DNA of 18,240 nucleotides from RGIG5612 sp964579345 (GTDB taxonomy: Bacteria > Bacillota > Clostridia > Lachnospirales > Lachnospiraceae): positions 1 through 18,240 of the forward strand of contig CAZOHB010000035.1 of NCBI GenBank assembly GCA_964579345.1, written 5' to 3'. Made by a program: the position numbers and the translations under genes. The notes under the pieces are model-generated. The model had not been told where the DNA came from and searched no databases. It worked only from the letters and a program-made list of their open reading frames with translations. Below, in pieces: positions 1-7,559 of the stretch (position 1 is its first letter; each line of letters starts with the position of its first letter).

Positions 1-1416
1 TTTTTCCGTAAAGGTTTCGAGAAGCAGGTCATACGCATCGCCGCTGTAAGGCGCTTCCGCATCAAAGCCCAGCGTATCCCGAATCCGCTCTGCAAAGCTG
101 TCGCACACAGTATCGTTTCCATGATTTACAAATACTTTTTTCGGCGGTGTCTTTAAATTTCCAAGCCAGTCGATCAGCATATCCCGGTCTGCATGGCCGC
201 TGATATCGTCGAGTTCACGAATGCTTGCTTTGATCGCGATATCCTCATTAAAGAGTTTTACTTCTTCTGCGCCGTTCAGGATCTTTCGTCCCAGCGTTCC
301 TTCCGCCTGATAGCCTACAAAAACGATGGTGGAATCTTCTCTCCAGAGATTGTGTTTTAAATGATGGCGGATTCTTCCCGCCTCGCACATTCCGGAAGAA
401 GAAATGATCACTTTCGGTTCCTCATCAAAATTGATCTGTTTCGATTCATCTGTCGAAACCGACAGATACAGGTTCGGGAACCTGATCGGATTGATTCCCT
501 GATTTAAAAGCGCGAGTGTTTCCTCATCAAAAAACGGAAACAGCGGTGACGCATAGATTTCGGTTGCCTCTACAGAAAGCGGACTGTCGACATAAACCCG
601 GAAGTTGCCGTGTCCTTTCACAAGTTCCTCTTCCTTGATGGTCCGGATCAGATACAGGAGCATCTGCGTTCTTCCGACTGCAAAGGAAGGGATTACAACA
701 TTGCCGCCCCGGTCCAGCGTTTCCTGAATAATCTCTGCAAGCTGTTCCACATGATTCACCCAAGGTCCATGGAGCCGGTCACCGTATGTGGATTCAATAA
801 TGACAAAATCCGCTGCCTCCGGTTTTTCCGGATCGCGGATCAACGGCATATTTACATTTCCGACGTCTCCGGAAAAGAGGACCGTCCGGGTTTCGTTCTC
901 TTCTGTAATTGTAACAAGGATGCTTGCAGAGCCGAGAAGATGGCCGGCATCAAGAAAGCGGATCGTAATTCCGTCAAAGATCTGGTACTCCTGTCCGTAA
1001 TAACAGGATTTGAAAAGCTTCATTGAGTTTTCCGCATCCTGAACGGTATAGATCGGCTCAACAACCGCGCCGCCTGCCCGCTTTGCTTTCCGGTTTTTCC
1101 ACTCCGCCTCATTTTCCTGAATATGCGCGGAATCTTTCAGCATGATGTCGCAGAGTTTTCCGGTTGCTTCCGTCGCATAAATCGGGTTTTGATAGCCTTT
1201 CGCAACCAGCGCCGGGATCTTGCCGGAATGATCGATGTGCGCGTGCGTCAAAAGCAGCGCATCGATATCATCCGGGGATACCGGAATCTCGCAGTTGACG
1301 TACGTATCCCTTCCTTGCTCAAGCCCGCAGTCCACCAGGATATTTTTTCCACATGCTTCGATCAGCGTACAGGATCCGGTTACTTCATGATCTGCACCAA
1401 TAAAAGTCAGTTTCAT
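1..1416 (-). CDS. beta-CASP metallo-beta-lactamase ribonuclease, C-terminus cut by window edge
   Basis: Reads open for 472 codons from ATG at 1414-1416 to the first base of the window, with no stop, so the C-terminus lies outside. The metal-binding HxHxDH motif is THAHIDHSG (residues 57-65). Later family motifs are GDVGN, an SSSGMCEAGR segment and an SGHAD segment near the end, the order expected for the MBL plus beta-CASP plus RNA-specificity (YSH1-like) arrangement. Known members are zinc-dependent RNA endo/exonucleases of about 530 residues, so roughly 60 residues are missing. The start has a strong GGAGGGG site nine bases upstream, and only two bases separate it from the stop of the upstream thioesterase gene, so the two are almost certainly co-transcribed. 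The RNA substrate is unknown. Family assignment is secure; the cellular role is not. Confidence 0.93.
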   Translation of the reverse strand, partial: MKLTFIGADHEVTGSCTLIEACGKNILVDCGLEQGRDTYVNCEIPVSPDDIDALLLTHAHIDHSGKIPALVAKGYQNPIYATEATGKLCDIMLKDSAHIQENEAEWKNRKAKRAGGAVVEPIYTVQDAENSMKLFKSCYYGQEYQIFDGITIRFLDAGHLLGSASILVTITEENETRTVLFSGDVGNVNMPLIRDPEKPEAADFVIIESTYGDRLHGPWVNHVEQLAEIIQETLDRGGNVVIPSFAVGRTQMLLYLIRTIKEEELVKGHGNFRVYVDSPLSVEATEIYASPLFPFFDEETLALLNQGINPIRFPNLYLSVSTDESKQINFDEEPKVIISSSGMCEAGRIRHHLKHNLWREDSTIVFVGYQAEGTLGRKILNGAEEVKLFNEDIAIKASIRELDDISGHADRDMLIDWLGNLKTPPKKVFVNHGNDTVCDSFAERIRDTLGFDAEAPYSGDAYDLLLETFTEK

Positions 1417-1418
1417 CT

Positions 1419-1814
1419 TTACCCCTCCGCAGTTTTCTTCCCGTCTGTTTTCAATTGGAATTTTTGATTATTTACAATAAACCGTTCGTGAGTTCCTCCG
1501 CCGATATGCCCTTTTTCATCAAATGCTTCTACCTGAAAGACCAGTTTCTTTCCTTCTATCCGAATAAGCTCGGTTGTACACCAGACCTTCATTCCCAAAG
1601 GTGTTGCCGCGTCATGTGTCACGTTCATCAATGTCCCGACAGTTCCGCAGCCTTCTTCCAGATACGGCTGGACACTTTCCCAGGCCGCTTTCTCCAGCAT
1701 CGCGATCATCTTCGGAGTCGCGAGAACATCAAGTGCTCCGCTCCCCATTACTTTCGCGCTGCCGCTCTCTTCCGCAATAAATTCAACCGTTCCTTTGATT
1801 CCTGTCTCTAACAT
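1419..1814 (-). CDS. FlK-like thioesterase (hot-dog fold)
   Basis: 131 residues, the usual size of a single hot-dog-fold thioesterase. It resembles the fluoroacetyl-CoA thioesterase FlK family: Thr33 (LATPKM), Glu41 (LEKAAW) and His67 (NVTHDAATP) have the same spacing (+8, +26) as the FlK triad Thr42/Glu50/His76, and the family segments TPLGMKV and GGGTHERFIV are present. Members hydrolyse small acyl-CoA thioesters. Specificity for fluoroacetyl-CoA is not implied, because most bacterial homologues are annotated only as generic thioesterases. It starts at an ATG with AGGAG upstream and ends two bases before the beta-CASP RNase start. The flavodoxin gene lies 58 bp upstream with no terminator between, so the three genes probably form one operon. 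Confidence 0.88.
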   Translation of the reverse strand: MLETGIKGTVEFIAEESGSAKVMGSGALDVLATPKMIAMLEKAAWESVQPYLEEGCGTVGTLMNVTHDAATPLGMKVWCTTELIRIEGKKLVFQVEAFDEKGHIGGGTHERFIVNNQKFQLKTDGKKTAEG

Positions 1815-1872
1815 AGATAAACTCCTGAAAGTATTTTGATTATGAATGTTTCTTTCGCTATAAATGTTCTGA

Positions 1873-2364
1873 TCAGGAAAGCAGTTCCAGAAATGTTCCC
1901 AGTTTTGCTTTCGTCTCTTCCGGATGGGCTTTTACAGATGCAAGGTCTACGGTTGCAAGCACGCGGTTTCCCTGCAGATATTTTGCCAGTTTCGCAAAGG
2001 TTTTTCCTGAATTTCCGCCTCCGGAACAAGCGAACAGCGCACAGTCTCTGCCCAGCGGAGCTGCCTGCGCAATAAAAGCCTTGATCGCTCCCGGAGGGTT
2101 GCTTGCCCAGATAGGCGTTCCGATGATCAGACGATCATAAGCGTTGACATCCGCCGTTACCGGATCGATTCCCGGATCCTTCTGCGTCAGCGCATAAAAA
2201 CCACCGGTTGCAAATTTCAAAAACCCGCTTGGTTTCGGATTTTTCTTCGCCTTGATCTCATAAAGGTCTGCCGTCTCGCCCTTTGCCTCAAGCAGCTTCT
2301 TCATTTCTTCTGCAGCAGCGGCAGTATTTCCTTCAAACGAATAATATGCGATTAAATATTTCAT
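1873..2364 (-). CDS. flavodoxin family protein
   Basis: 163 residues. The N-terminus MKYLIAYYSFEGNT is a classic first beta strand followed by the FMN-phosphate loop (SFEGNT), and the later segments RLIIGTPIWASNPPG and LFACSGGGNSG match the two FMN isoalloxazine-contacting loops. It therefore most likely carries electrons or acts as an FMN-dependent quinone or nitro-compound reductase in the cytoplasm. I chose ATG at 2362-2364 rather than the in-frame TTG just before it, because the AGGAGG site lies five bases from the ATG and only two from the TTG. It is the first gene of the flavodoxin-thioesterase-RNase unit. The partner enzyme is unknown. Confidence 0.9.
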   Translation of the reverse strand: MKYLIAYYSFEGNTAAAAEEMKKLLEAKGETADLYEIKAKKNPKPSGFLKFATGGFYALTQKDPGIDPVTADVNAYDRLIIGTPIWASNPPGAIKAFIAQAAPLGRDCALFACSGGGNSGKTFAKLAKYLQGNRVLATVDLASVKAHPEETKAKLGTFLELLS

Positions 2365-2471
2365 CAAATCCTCCTATCCCTTATCTGAAATATTTTCGTT
2401 TTATCCTGTTAATAAGCAATTCTCGTGCTGATTCAATTTTTCGTAAAAGTCTTAAGTCCTTATTGGAATGT

Positions 2472-2501
2472 ATTATACCATGACACTCCCGGAAGTGTAA
2501 A
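2472..2501 (-). promoter_or_regulatory. sigma-A-type promoter with operator-like palindrome, upstream of the flavodoxin operon
   Basis: On the minus strand a -35 TTTACA (2496-2501) and a perfect -10 TATAAT (2472-2477) are separated by 18 bp. An imperfect palindrome, ACACTyCCGGrAGTGT (2483-2498), fills the spacer and overlaps the -35. This is the position expected for a repressor or redox-sensing regulator site. The leader to the ATG is about 100 bases. No regulator gene is adjacent to the operon. Confidence 0.65.
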
Positions 2502-2572
2502 AAAGAAACGACAAAAGGATCCACTGTCCGGATCAGGAAACCGTTCATATTGGTTGTTCGGGAACCAAAAAT

Positions 2573-2599
2573 AAGCGGCAGAAAAAACTTCTGCCGCTT
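2573..2599 (-). terminator. rho-independent terminator of the LUD gene
   Basis: An 11-bp perfect stem (2573-2583 with 2589-2599) has a 5-base loop. Read on the minus strand it is followed by TATTTTTGG, so it ends the LUD transcript about 40 bp after its stop codon. Confidence 0.8.
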
Positions 2600-2635
2600 T
2601 TACTCCGAGGTTGTATGCTCATGACTGTATCGTTA

Positions 2636-3265
2636 TCAGAATCCCAGATTATCATTTACCAGGATCACATGGATACGGTCTTTGAATCTGGAATAGCGGG
2701 TAATTAAGAACTGGCAGCAAATAGATTCCGGAGATTTACAGTCCATGCAGGATCCCGTTTTTGCACAAGGAGTATTTTTTACAAAACGCTGCGCATTGAT
2801 CGGGGCAGCCACATTCCTTGCTCGTTTCATTGCGCCGTCCACATCGTCGCACACCTTATTCATACCGACAATAAATACCACTTTCTTCGGGCCGTAAGCG
2901 ATCGCAGAGACACGGTTCGCTGTGCCGTCAATATTGACCAGGACACCGTCTTCCGTAATTGCATTTGTGCTGGACAAAAAGACATCTGCATCATACGCCT
3001 GCAGCATTGCTTCCCGTTTGTCTTCATATTCCTCGCGGTCGATGAAATTATAATTGCCTTCTTTCAAAGCGGAAACAAGACCGATCTCGTGCGCGCTCAT
3101 TGCGCCGCCCATCGTAACGGAACTGCCTTCCGGTATCAGGGAAAGTGCCGTTTTCAACGCGGCTTCCTTCGAAGCCGCATAATAGCCGGACATATTTCTC
3201 GACTCCAGCCCTTTGATCACCTTCTGTGCCAGCATCTCATTTCTTTTGATGATATTTTCGTTCAT
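2636..3265 (-). CDS. LUD-domain protein (lactate utilization / DUF162 family)
   Basis: 209 residues, full length for the stand-alone LUD family. Recognisable segments are TMGGAMSAHEIGL (residues 51-63), the SSTNAITEDG and LVNIDGTANR stretch (98-118), the GPKKVVFIVGMNKV stretch (125-138) and a C-terminal cysteine cluster (C167, C173, C176, C183, C184) in CMDCKSPESICC. LUD proteins such as LutC take part in L-lactate oxidation with LutA/LutB, but this smaller single-gene version is common in anaerobes without lutAB and its reaction is not established. AAGGTG lies eight bases upstream of the ATG. The gene has its own terminator and probably its own promoter, so it looks monocistronic. Confidence 0.9.
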   Translation of the reverse strand: MNENIIKRNEMLAQKVIKGLESRNMSGYYAASKEAALKTALSLIPEGSSVTMGGAMSAHEIGLVSALKEGNYNFIDREEYEDKREAMLQAYDADVFLSSTNAITEDGVLVNIDGTANRVSAIAYGPKKVVFIVGMNKVCDDVDGAMKRARNVAAPINAQRFVKNTPCAKTGSCMDCKSPESICCQFLITRYSRFKDRIHVILVNDNLGF

Positions 3266-3295
3266 AGCATCACCTTCCTTCGTTTCGTTGATGCT

Positions 3296-3301
3296 ATTAT
3301 A
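3296..3301 (-). promoter_or_regulatory. possible -10 box for the LUD gene
   Basis: A perfect minus-strand TATAAT lies 30 bp upstream of the LUD ATG. No convincing -35 is seen at 16-18 bp. Confidence 0.4.
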
Positions 3302-3352
3302 TCATGAAAGATCCTGTTCATGTCCGGGTAACTTTGCGATTTGATCCGGAAC

Positions 3353-3371
3353 AACTATTTCACTAATAGTT
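3353..3371. repeat. inverted repeat in the LUD/PrsW divergent region
   Basis: Perfect 7-bp arms AACTATT (3353-3359) and AATAGTT (3365-3371) with a 5-base spacer and no T tract on either side. It lies between two divergent genes, so it could be an operator, but it may be chance. Confidence 0.3.
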
Positions 3372-3414
3372 CCAGATTCCGTCCCGTTTTTGTTTGCCTC
3401 ATCGCAACCGATAA

Positions 3415-3442
3415 TTGCATTTATGCCGAATCGTTGTATCAT
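3415..3442 (+). promoter_or_regulatory. candidate promoter for the PrsW-family gene
   Basis: TTGCAT (3415-3420) and TATCAT (3437-3442) lie 16 bp apart, with the -10 box 29 bp before the chosen ATG. Both boxes are one or two bases from consensus. Confidence 0.4.
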
Positions 3443-3471
3443 ATATACAGTTTTTTCAAGGAGTTTCAGAT

Positions 3472-4200
3472 ATGTTTTATTATATGATCGCGCCGTTTAT
3501 GGCTTATAACTACTTTCTGGTTCTTGCAGCCGTGATCCCTGCTATAGCACTTCTGCTCTGGGTCTATAAATCAGACAAACTGGAAAAAGAAAGCGGAAGA
3601 CTTTTATTCCGTCTGGTGATTGCAGGTATACTTGCCACACTGATCGCGCTGGTCGTGGAACGTCTCTTCAGCTGGCTCTTAGGGCTTGCGGTTCCGGAAG
3701 GCACGACGACATATAATATTATTCTGTATTTTATCATTGTGGCCTTTGCGGAAGAGGGCGCCAAATATTTTATGCTCTGGCGAAGAACATGGAAGAATGT
3801 CGAATTCAACTGCCTTTACGACGGCGTTGTTTATGCAGTTTTTGTATCGTTGGGATTTGCACTTTGGGAAAACATCAGCTACGTCTTAAGCTATGGACTC
3901 AGCACCGCGTTGATCCGTGCCGTAACGGCAATCCCGGGTCATGCCTGCTTCGGCGTATTCATGGGTATCTTTTACGCCTTTGCAAGAAAGAGTGCGAATG
4001 AGGGACTTCATTCTTCCTCTGTCGTCTATCGTATTTTATGCGTGATCATTCCTGCCCTGATTCACGGCGCATATGACTACATTGCAACGCTGCAGAACAA
4101 AGGCAGTACCTGGTACTTCCTGATCTTTATTGCGATCCTGTTTGTGATTTCCTTCATTCTTGTCGGAAAGATGTCAAAGAAAGATCAAAGGATCACCTGA
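3472..4200 (+). CDS. PrsW-family intramembrane metalloprotease
   Basis: 242 residues, close to the roughly 220 of Bacillus PrsW. All family motifs are visible: EEGAK (residues 94-98), WENISY (132-137), PGH with His157, and IHGAYDY with His198. About seven or eight hydrophobic helices are spread along the protein. PrsW in B. subtilis makes the first cut in the anti-sigma factor RsiW; other relatives have unknown substrates. The ORF extends 19 codons further upstream, but AAGGAG at 3459-3464 points to ATG 3472. No sigma/anti-sigma pair is nearby, so the substrate must be encoded elsewhere. It is divergent from the LUD gene and convergent with a flavodoxin gene. Confidence 0.92.
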   Translation: MFYYMIAPFMAYNYFLVLAAVIPAIALLLWVYKSDKLEKESGRLLFRLVIAGILATLIALVVERLFSWLLGLAVPEGTTTYNIILYFIIVAFAEEGAKYFMLWRRTWKNVEFNCLYDGVVYAVFVSLGFALWENISYVLSYGLSTALIRAVTAIPGHACFGVFMGIFYAFARKSANEGLHSSSVVYRILCVIIPALIHGAYDYIATLQNKGSTWYFLIFIAILFVISFILVGKMSKKDQRIT

Positions 4201-4222
4201 GCATTGGCTCCGGGTGATCCTT
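4188..4222. terminator. hairpin between convergent PrsW and flavodoxin genes
   Basis: A 10-bp stem, AAGGATCACC (4188-4197) with GGTGATCCTT (4213-4222), is extended inward by GAGC/GCTC. It overlaps the PrsW stop codon. On the plus strand no clear T run follows. On the minus strand the next bases are a T-rich TTTGATCTTTCTTT stretch, so it may serve mainly the convergent flavodoxin transcript. Confidence 0.55.
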
Positions 4223-4250
4223 CGATTCATTGCCTTCTTATGTGATTTTC

Positions 4251-4373
4251 TTAATAGCCTAAAAAAGTCAGATATTCATCAACTGTACTTCTTGTACGCT
4301 CCTGATCGTTCTGGGCGCCACTTCCATCAGTTCCGCATATGTCACCGGAAGCCGTCTGCGGTTCATTCTGCAT
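4251..4373 (-). other. out-of-frame coding extension after the flavodoxin stop (likely frameshifted tail)
   Basis: Directly downstream of the flavodoxin stop, the +1 frame is open back to about 4467 and ends at TAA 4251-4253. From the ATG at 4371-4373 it would encode 40 residues, rich in Q, T, N, S and E and ending in STVDEYLTFLGY, a helix-like end reminiscent of flavodoxin C-termini (compare VEKWLAANG in frame). It has no ribosome binding site of its own. It looks like a linker and tail that a single-base change has taken out of frame. It could also be chance. Confidence 0.35.
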
Positions 4374-4899
4374 GGTTTCCGGTACCTCCGTTTGCTGCGA
4401 GCCATTTCTCAACATCCCCTTTGGAATTTGCTGCGTTGCTTCCTGTGATGGAAAGGCCTCTCTTCACATTGGCTCCTGAAGTATATTTCTTGATGTCACG
4501 TTCGCTTCCGCCCATTCCGCTTCCTTCATTGGTGCAAAGCGGAAGGATGGTTTTTCCGGAAAAATCGTATTTTTCCAGGAAGGTGGCAACCGCCATCGGG
4601 AAGGTTCCCCAGTAGTTCGGGTATGCAAGGATCACGGTATCATACTCATCAATGCTGTCCAGGTAATGGGTCAGTTCCGGACGGGCATTCTCACGAAGAT
4701 CCTTCTTTGCCTCATCGATACAGGTCATATAGACCGGGGAATACGGATTTGCCATCTCAATCTTAAAGCTGTCCGCATCGATGACTTCTTTCATCAGATC
4801 AACAACGATTTCCGTGTTTCCTACCTTTACATATCTCATAGCTCCGCCAAAATAGTTCTCATCTGCTCTTGAAAAAAATGCGATTAATGTTTTTGCCAT
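4363..4899 (-). CDS. flavodoxin (flavodoxin_4-like), possibly shortened by a frameshift
   Basis: 178 residues. The N-terminal IAFFSRADENYFGG, the GNTEIVVDLM segment, AYPNYWGTFPMAVATFLE and LPLCTNEGSGMGGSERDI are characteristic of the clostridial flavodoxin subgroup that binds FMN and acts as electron carrier or reductase. A GGAGG site lies upstream of ATG 4897-4899. The recognisable fold ends at VEKWLAANGG. The last few residues (TGNHAE) are followed by a stop, while the +1 frame stays open to 4251 with a plausible tail, so the native protein may have been longer. The gene is divergent from a LysR regulator, the usual arrangement in which the regulator controls the neighbour. Confidence 0.88.
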   Translation of the reverse strand: MAKTLIAFFSRADENYFGGAMRYVKVGNTEIVVDLMKEVIDADSFKIEMANPYSPVYMTCIDEAKKDLRENARPELTHYLDSIDEYDTVILAYPNYWGTFPMAVATFLEKYDFSGKTILPLCTNEGSGMGGSERDIKKYTSGANVKRGLSITGSNAANSKGDVEKWLAANGGTGNHAE

Positions 4900-4960
4900 T
4901 TTATTGTCCTCCTGTCGTGTGCCTGTATGTTTTATCTGTGCCTATTTTCTCACCAGCATA

Positions 4961-4990
4961 TTGCAAAGTCCAATCGGAACGTTATATAAT
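4961..4990 (+). promoter_or_regulatory. promoter of the LysR gene
   Basis: TTGCAA (4961-4966) and a perfect TATAAT (4985-4990) are separated by 18 bp. The -10 ends 44 bp before the regulator ATG. Confidence 0.55.
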
Positions 4991-4992
4991 CA

Positions 4993-5007
4993 ATTTAAAA
5001 TTTAAAT
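4993..5007. promoter_or_regulatory. AT-rich palindrome, candidate LysR autoregulatory site
   Basis: ATTTAAA (4993-4999) and TTTAAAT (5001-5007) are perfect 7-bp arms around one base, just downstream of the -10 box. It fits the T-N11-A spacing of LysR boxes, but AT-rich palindromes are frequent by chance. Confidence 0.4.
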
Positions 5008-5034
5008 AGCGTAACAAGGGGTTGAAAGAGATTT

Positions 5035-5922
5035 ATGACCACAAAACAGATTGATTATTGTATCGAACTTGCACACACGCTGAACTTCAGCAGAGGCGCG
5101 GAAAATATGTTTGTCAGCCAGCCGACCTTTTCTTATCAGATCAGACTTTTGGAGGAAGAGATTGGTTTTGATATTTTTGAACGCAGCGGAAAAGGCGCAT
5201 CGCTGACCCCTGCCGGTGCTCAATTTGTAAATTTTCTTGTGAATATGCGTGAAGATTTAAAGCGCGCGATCGAGCAGGGGCAGAATTTCAGCGCGAAATA
5301 TAAAGACCGGATCAGAATTACACAGATGGTGCGTCAGGCTATTTACTTTCTGCCTGAAGCGATGCGTCTGTTTGAGGAGCGTGAACCGGAGGTACAGATC
5401 GAGCCATTGTTTCAGTATGAAAACGGAATGGAATCTTTTTTGAGAAAAGAAGCCGACATTTGCTTCGCGCTGAAAGAACAGACCCGTCAGATACCGGGAA
5501 TCCGCATCCACGATCTGTTTGAAAGCAGGATCTATCTCATTGCGCAGAGAAACGATCCGCTTGCCGCGAAAAATGTGCTCAGAGAATCCGATCTGTTCGG
5601 GCGGACACTGATGATCGGCGGCGGATCTCCGGCTGCCCTGAAAACCGTACAGCACCGGCTGATCTCAACCGGAAAAATTGACTACTTCAACAGCGCCGAT
5701 CACGATACAACATTAACGAATGTTGCTGCCGGAAGAGGCGTCTGTCTGGCACCGGGATTTTTGAATGATCACAGCGATCAGTTCGCATGGATTCCATTTG
5801 ATTGCAAAGAATCTTTCCCCTGTGTTCTCTGTACGCATAAAGATGATAACAGAAAAAGTTTAGATCTGTTTCTGGATATCCTGAAAGATCTTTATAAAAA
5901 GGCTGTTGCATTTCCTTTATAA
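5035..5922 (+). CDS. LysR-family transcriptional regulator
   Basis: 295 residues, standard LysR length. The winged HTH occupies residues 1-60: QIDYCIELAHTLNFSRGAENMFVSQPTFSYQIRLLEEEIG is the canonical helix-turn-helix and linker start, followed by FERSGKGASLTPAG. An effector-binding domain follows from about residue 90 to the end. It is divergent from the flavodoxin gene (135 bp apart), so it probably controls that gene and itself, perhaps in response to a redox or xenobiotic signal; this is inferred from layout only. The ribosome site is weak (AAAGAG). It ends 12 bp before the convergent DUF308 gene. Confidence 0.92.
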   Translation: MTTKQIDYCIELAHTLNFSRGAENMFVSQPTFSYQIRLLEEEIGFDIFERSGKGASLTPAGAQFVNFLVNMREDLKRAIEQGQNFSAKYKDRIRITQMVRQAIYFLPEAMRLFEEREPEVQIEPLFQYENGMESFLRKEADICFALKEQTRQIPGIRIHDLFESRIYLIAQRNDPLAAKNVLRESDLFGRTLMIGGGSPAALKTVQHRLISTGKIDYFNSADHDTTLTNVAAGRGVCLAPGFLNDHSDQFAWIPFDCKESFPCVLCTHKDDNRKSLDLFLDILKDLYKKAVAFPL

Positions 5923-5940
5923 TGGGCTGCCTTTTTATAA
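5892..5940. terminator. bidirectional terminator between LysR and the DUF308 operon
   Basis: A 12-bp perfect inverted repeat, TTATAAAAAGGC (5892-5903) with GCCTTTTTATAA (5929-5940), has a 25-base loop. Both arms supply a T5 run in their direction, and the stem includes the 3' ends of both convergent genes. Confidence 0.6.
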
Positions 5941-6468
5941 GATGATGATTGCATTTTTCGCATGGACGGCCGAGATGATCCGAACCAGCGCAGAATAGAT
6001 CAGACCTGCCGCATAAATATAAACCGCAAGATTTGCCGATTTAATAAAAACAGCACAGGCGACAGCTAGCAGAGCATGAATGAACCCGTTTAAGAACGTC
6101 CACTTCCACGCCTTAATGCCCATGCCTTTTTGTTCAAATGCCCGCAGGATGCTGATAACACCTGTCAGCATAAGGATCACGATCAGGTAGATCATAATAT
6201 AAAATGGCGGAAAATCATAAATGACAAGAAGAACGACGCCTGCATCAAGCATCAGAACGCCAAAATAAAGGATCATCCTTCCTCCGACCATATAGCGTGC
6301 CATCGAGAAATAATAGATCAGATTGCGGATTCCGTACACTGTCAGGGACAATCCGAGAATTGCCGCTACGATCCGGTAGCCGTCCTCCGGAAGCAGGATT
6401 AAAACGATACCGAGAAGAACAAGTATCACGCCAAATACGATATTCGTGATTCTCGATGCTAAACTCAT
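5935..6468 (-). CDS. DUF308 / HdeD-like multi-pass membrane protein
   Basis: 177 residues with about six hydrophobic segments in three pairs (starting near residues 8, 31, 65, 89, 125 and 149), typical of DUF308/HdeD proteins, which are linked to acid stress in E. coli but are unassigned in Firmicutes. Its ATG overlaps the stop of the upstream DUF6765 gene by four bases (ATGA), so translation is coupled. It is the last gene of a three-gene minus-strand unit and ends at a shared terminator. Confidence 0.85.
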   Translation of the reverse strand: MSLASRITNIVFGVILVLLGIVLILLPEDGYRIVAAILGLSLTVYGIRNLIYYFSMARYMVGGRMILYFGVLMLDAGVVLLVIYDFPPFYIMIYLIVILMLTGVISILRAFEQKGMGIKAWKWTFLNGFIHALLAVACAVFIKSANLAVYIYAAGLIYSALVRIISAVHAKNAIIIL

Positions 6469-7556
6469 TTCTTCACTACCCCCGCAAGTCTGTTTCCGGA
6501 TTCAAAGATTTTTTCCGTCACCATATTTTTCTGAGCAACCGCTCCCCGAATAAATTTGCCCAGGAAAGTAGACTCTTTCTGATCTTTTTCTGCCTGCAGA
6601 TACTCTTCGCTGTAGCGATTCACATCAAATCTCTCCAGCTTACGGCCTGAGATCATTTCTCCTAAACTTTGCCATTCTTTGCAGGCATGGCTCTGTCTTT
6701 TTCTCAAAATTGTTTTTATCTGCTCTTCCAGTTCTGAAACCGCCTGAAAATCATAGGTTTCCTTTTCAAACACTTCGAACTTTCCGCGCAAATATTTCAG
6801 CGCATAGATCATCTGTGTAAATGCGTACATATAATCGGACGGATTATCTTTTACGATTTCCTCGTAACCTCCCCAGGCCGGCATATACCGATACCGGATA
6901 AAACTGTAATCCGGCAGATGCCCTGCTCTTCCGTGTCCGAGATTCATGACCGCATTTTCACTGATCTGAAAGAGACTGCTCTTATAAATCCCTTTTTCAA
7001 AATCATCTCCGCCGGAAAGGGAATGCCGGAAGGTCATCTTCCGTTCCTGAAGTTCCTCCCCTTCTCCGATCAGCTCAATGACATCCCCGCTCATGTTGTT
7101 GATCACGAGCGAAGGCGTGCCGGCAAAACCGCGATGTGCCCAGGTATCCGCCAGAACATGCATGGCGATACCGATATGCTGAAGGCTTTTGCCCTTCGCA
7201 AGATTTACCGTATCCACAAGAAGATCCCCGTTCGGGCCGCAGATCAGACGGTATTTTTCTTTATATCTTCTCGATCCTTTTTTCGGATCGGCATAAAGGT
7301 CTGCAGGAAGAAAATGGAAGGAAGACCAGACGCGGGTAATGCCCTGTCTGCCAAGCAGATTCATACGGGTATTGGCCATTTCCATATTCAGCTGTGTTGT
7401 TGCCGCGGAGACAGGAGCATGGATCCCCGTCAAGAAAGTTGCGGAACAATGGTCCACAAAATTAGCGCTGTAACAGATTTCAAGCGCTTCTTCAGGGGAA
7501 TAGCCGACCAGAACAGCCGCGCAATATGTCGCGTAATAATGAAAATCTCTCTGCAT
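6465..7556 (-). CDS. DUF6765 family protein, putative metal-binding all-alpha protein
   Basis: 363 residues. I recognise the DUF6765 pattern: an N-terminal DFHYYATYCAA segment (residues 4-14), NFVDHCSA (32-39), WSSFHFLP (77-84), and IGIAMHVLADTWAHRGFAG (128-146). The HxxxDxxxH of H133/D137/H141 together with D4, H6, D35, H36 and H81 resembles the ligand sets of zinc-dependent phospholipase C and S1/P1 nuclease folds, so a metal-dependent hydrolase is a reasonable guess, not an established function. There is no signal peptide, so it is cytosolic or held at the membrane by its neighbours. The start lies three bases after the stop of the upstream membrane-protein gene with only a weak GGAT site, implying re-initiation. 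It overlaps the downstream DUF308 start by four bases. Confidence 0.85.
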   Translation of the reverse strand: MQRDFHYYATYCAAVLVGYSPEEALEICYSANFVDHCSATFLTGIHAPVSAATTQLNMEMANTRMNLLGRQGITRVWSSFHFLPADLYADPKKGSRRYKEKYRLICGPNGDLLVDTVNLAKGKSLQHIGIAMHVLADTWAHRGFAGTPSLVINNMSGDVIELIGEGEELQERKMTFRHSLSGGDDFEKGIYKSSLFQISENAVMNLGHGRAGHLPDYSFIRYRYMPAWGGYEEIVKDNPSDYMYAFTQMIYALKYLRGKFEVFEKETYDFQAVSELEEQIKTILRKRQSHACKEWQSLGEMISGRKLERFDVNRYSEEYLQAEKDQKESTFLGKFIRGAVAQKNMVTEKIFESGNRLAGVVKK

Positions 7557-7559
7557 AGC

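Noticed and set aside
610..1026. Plus-strand open frame of 138 codons
   Set aside because: Antisense shadow of the beta-CASP RNase gene, which has full family motifs on the minus strand.
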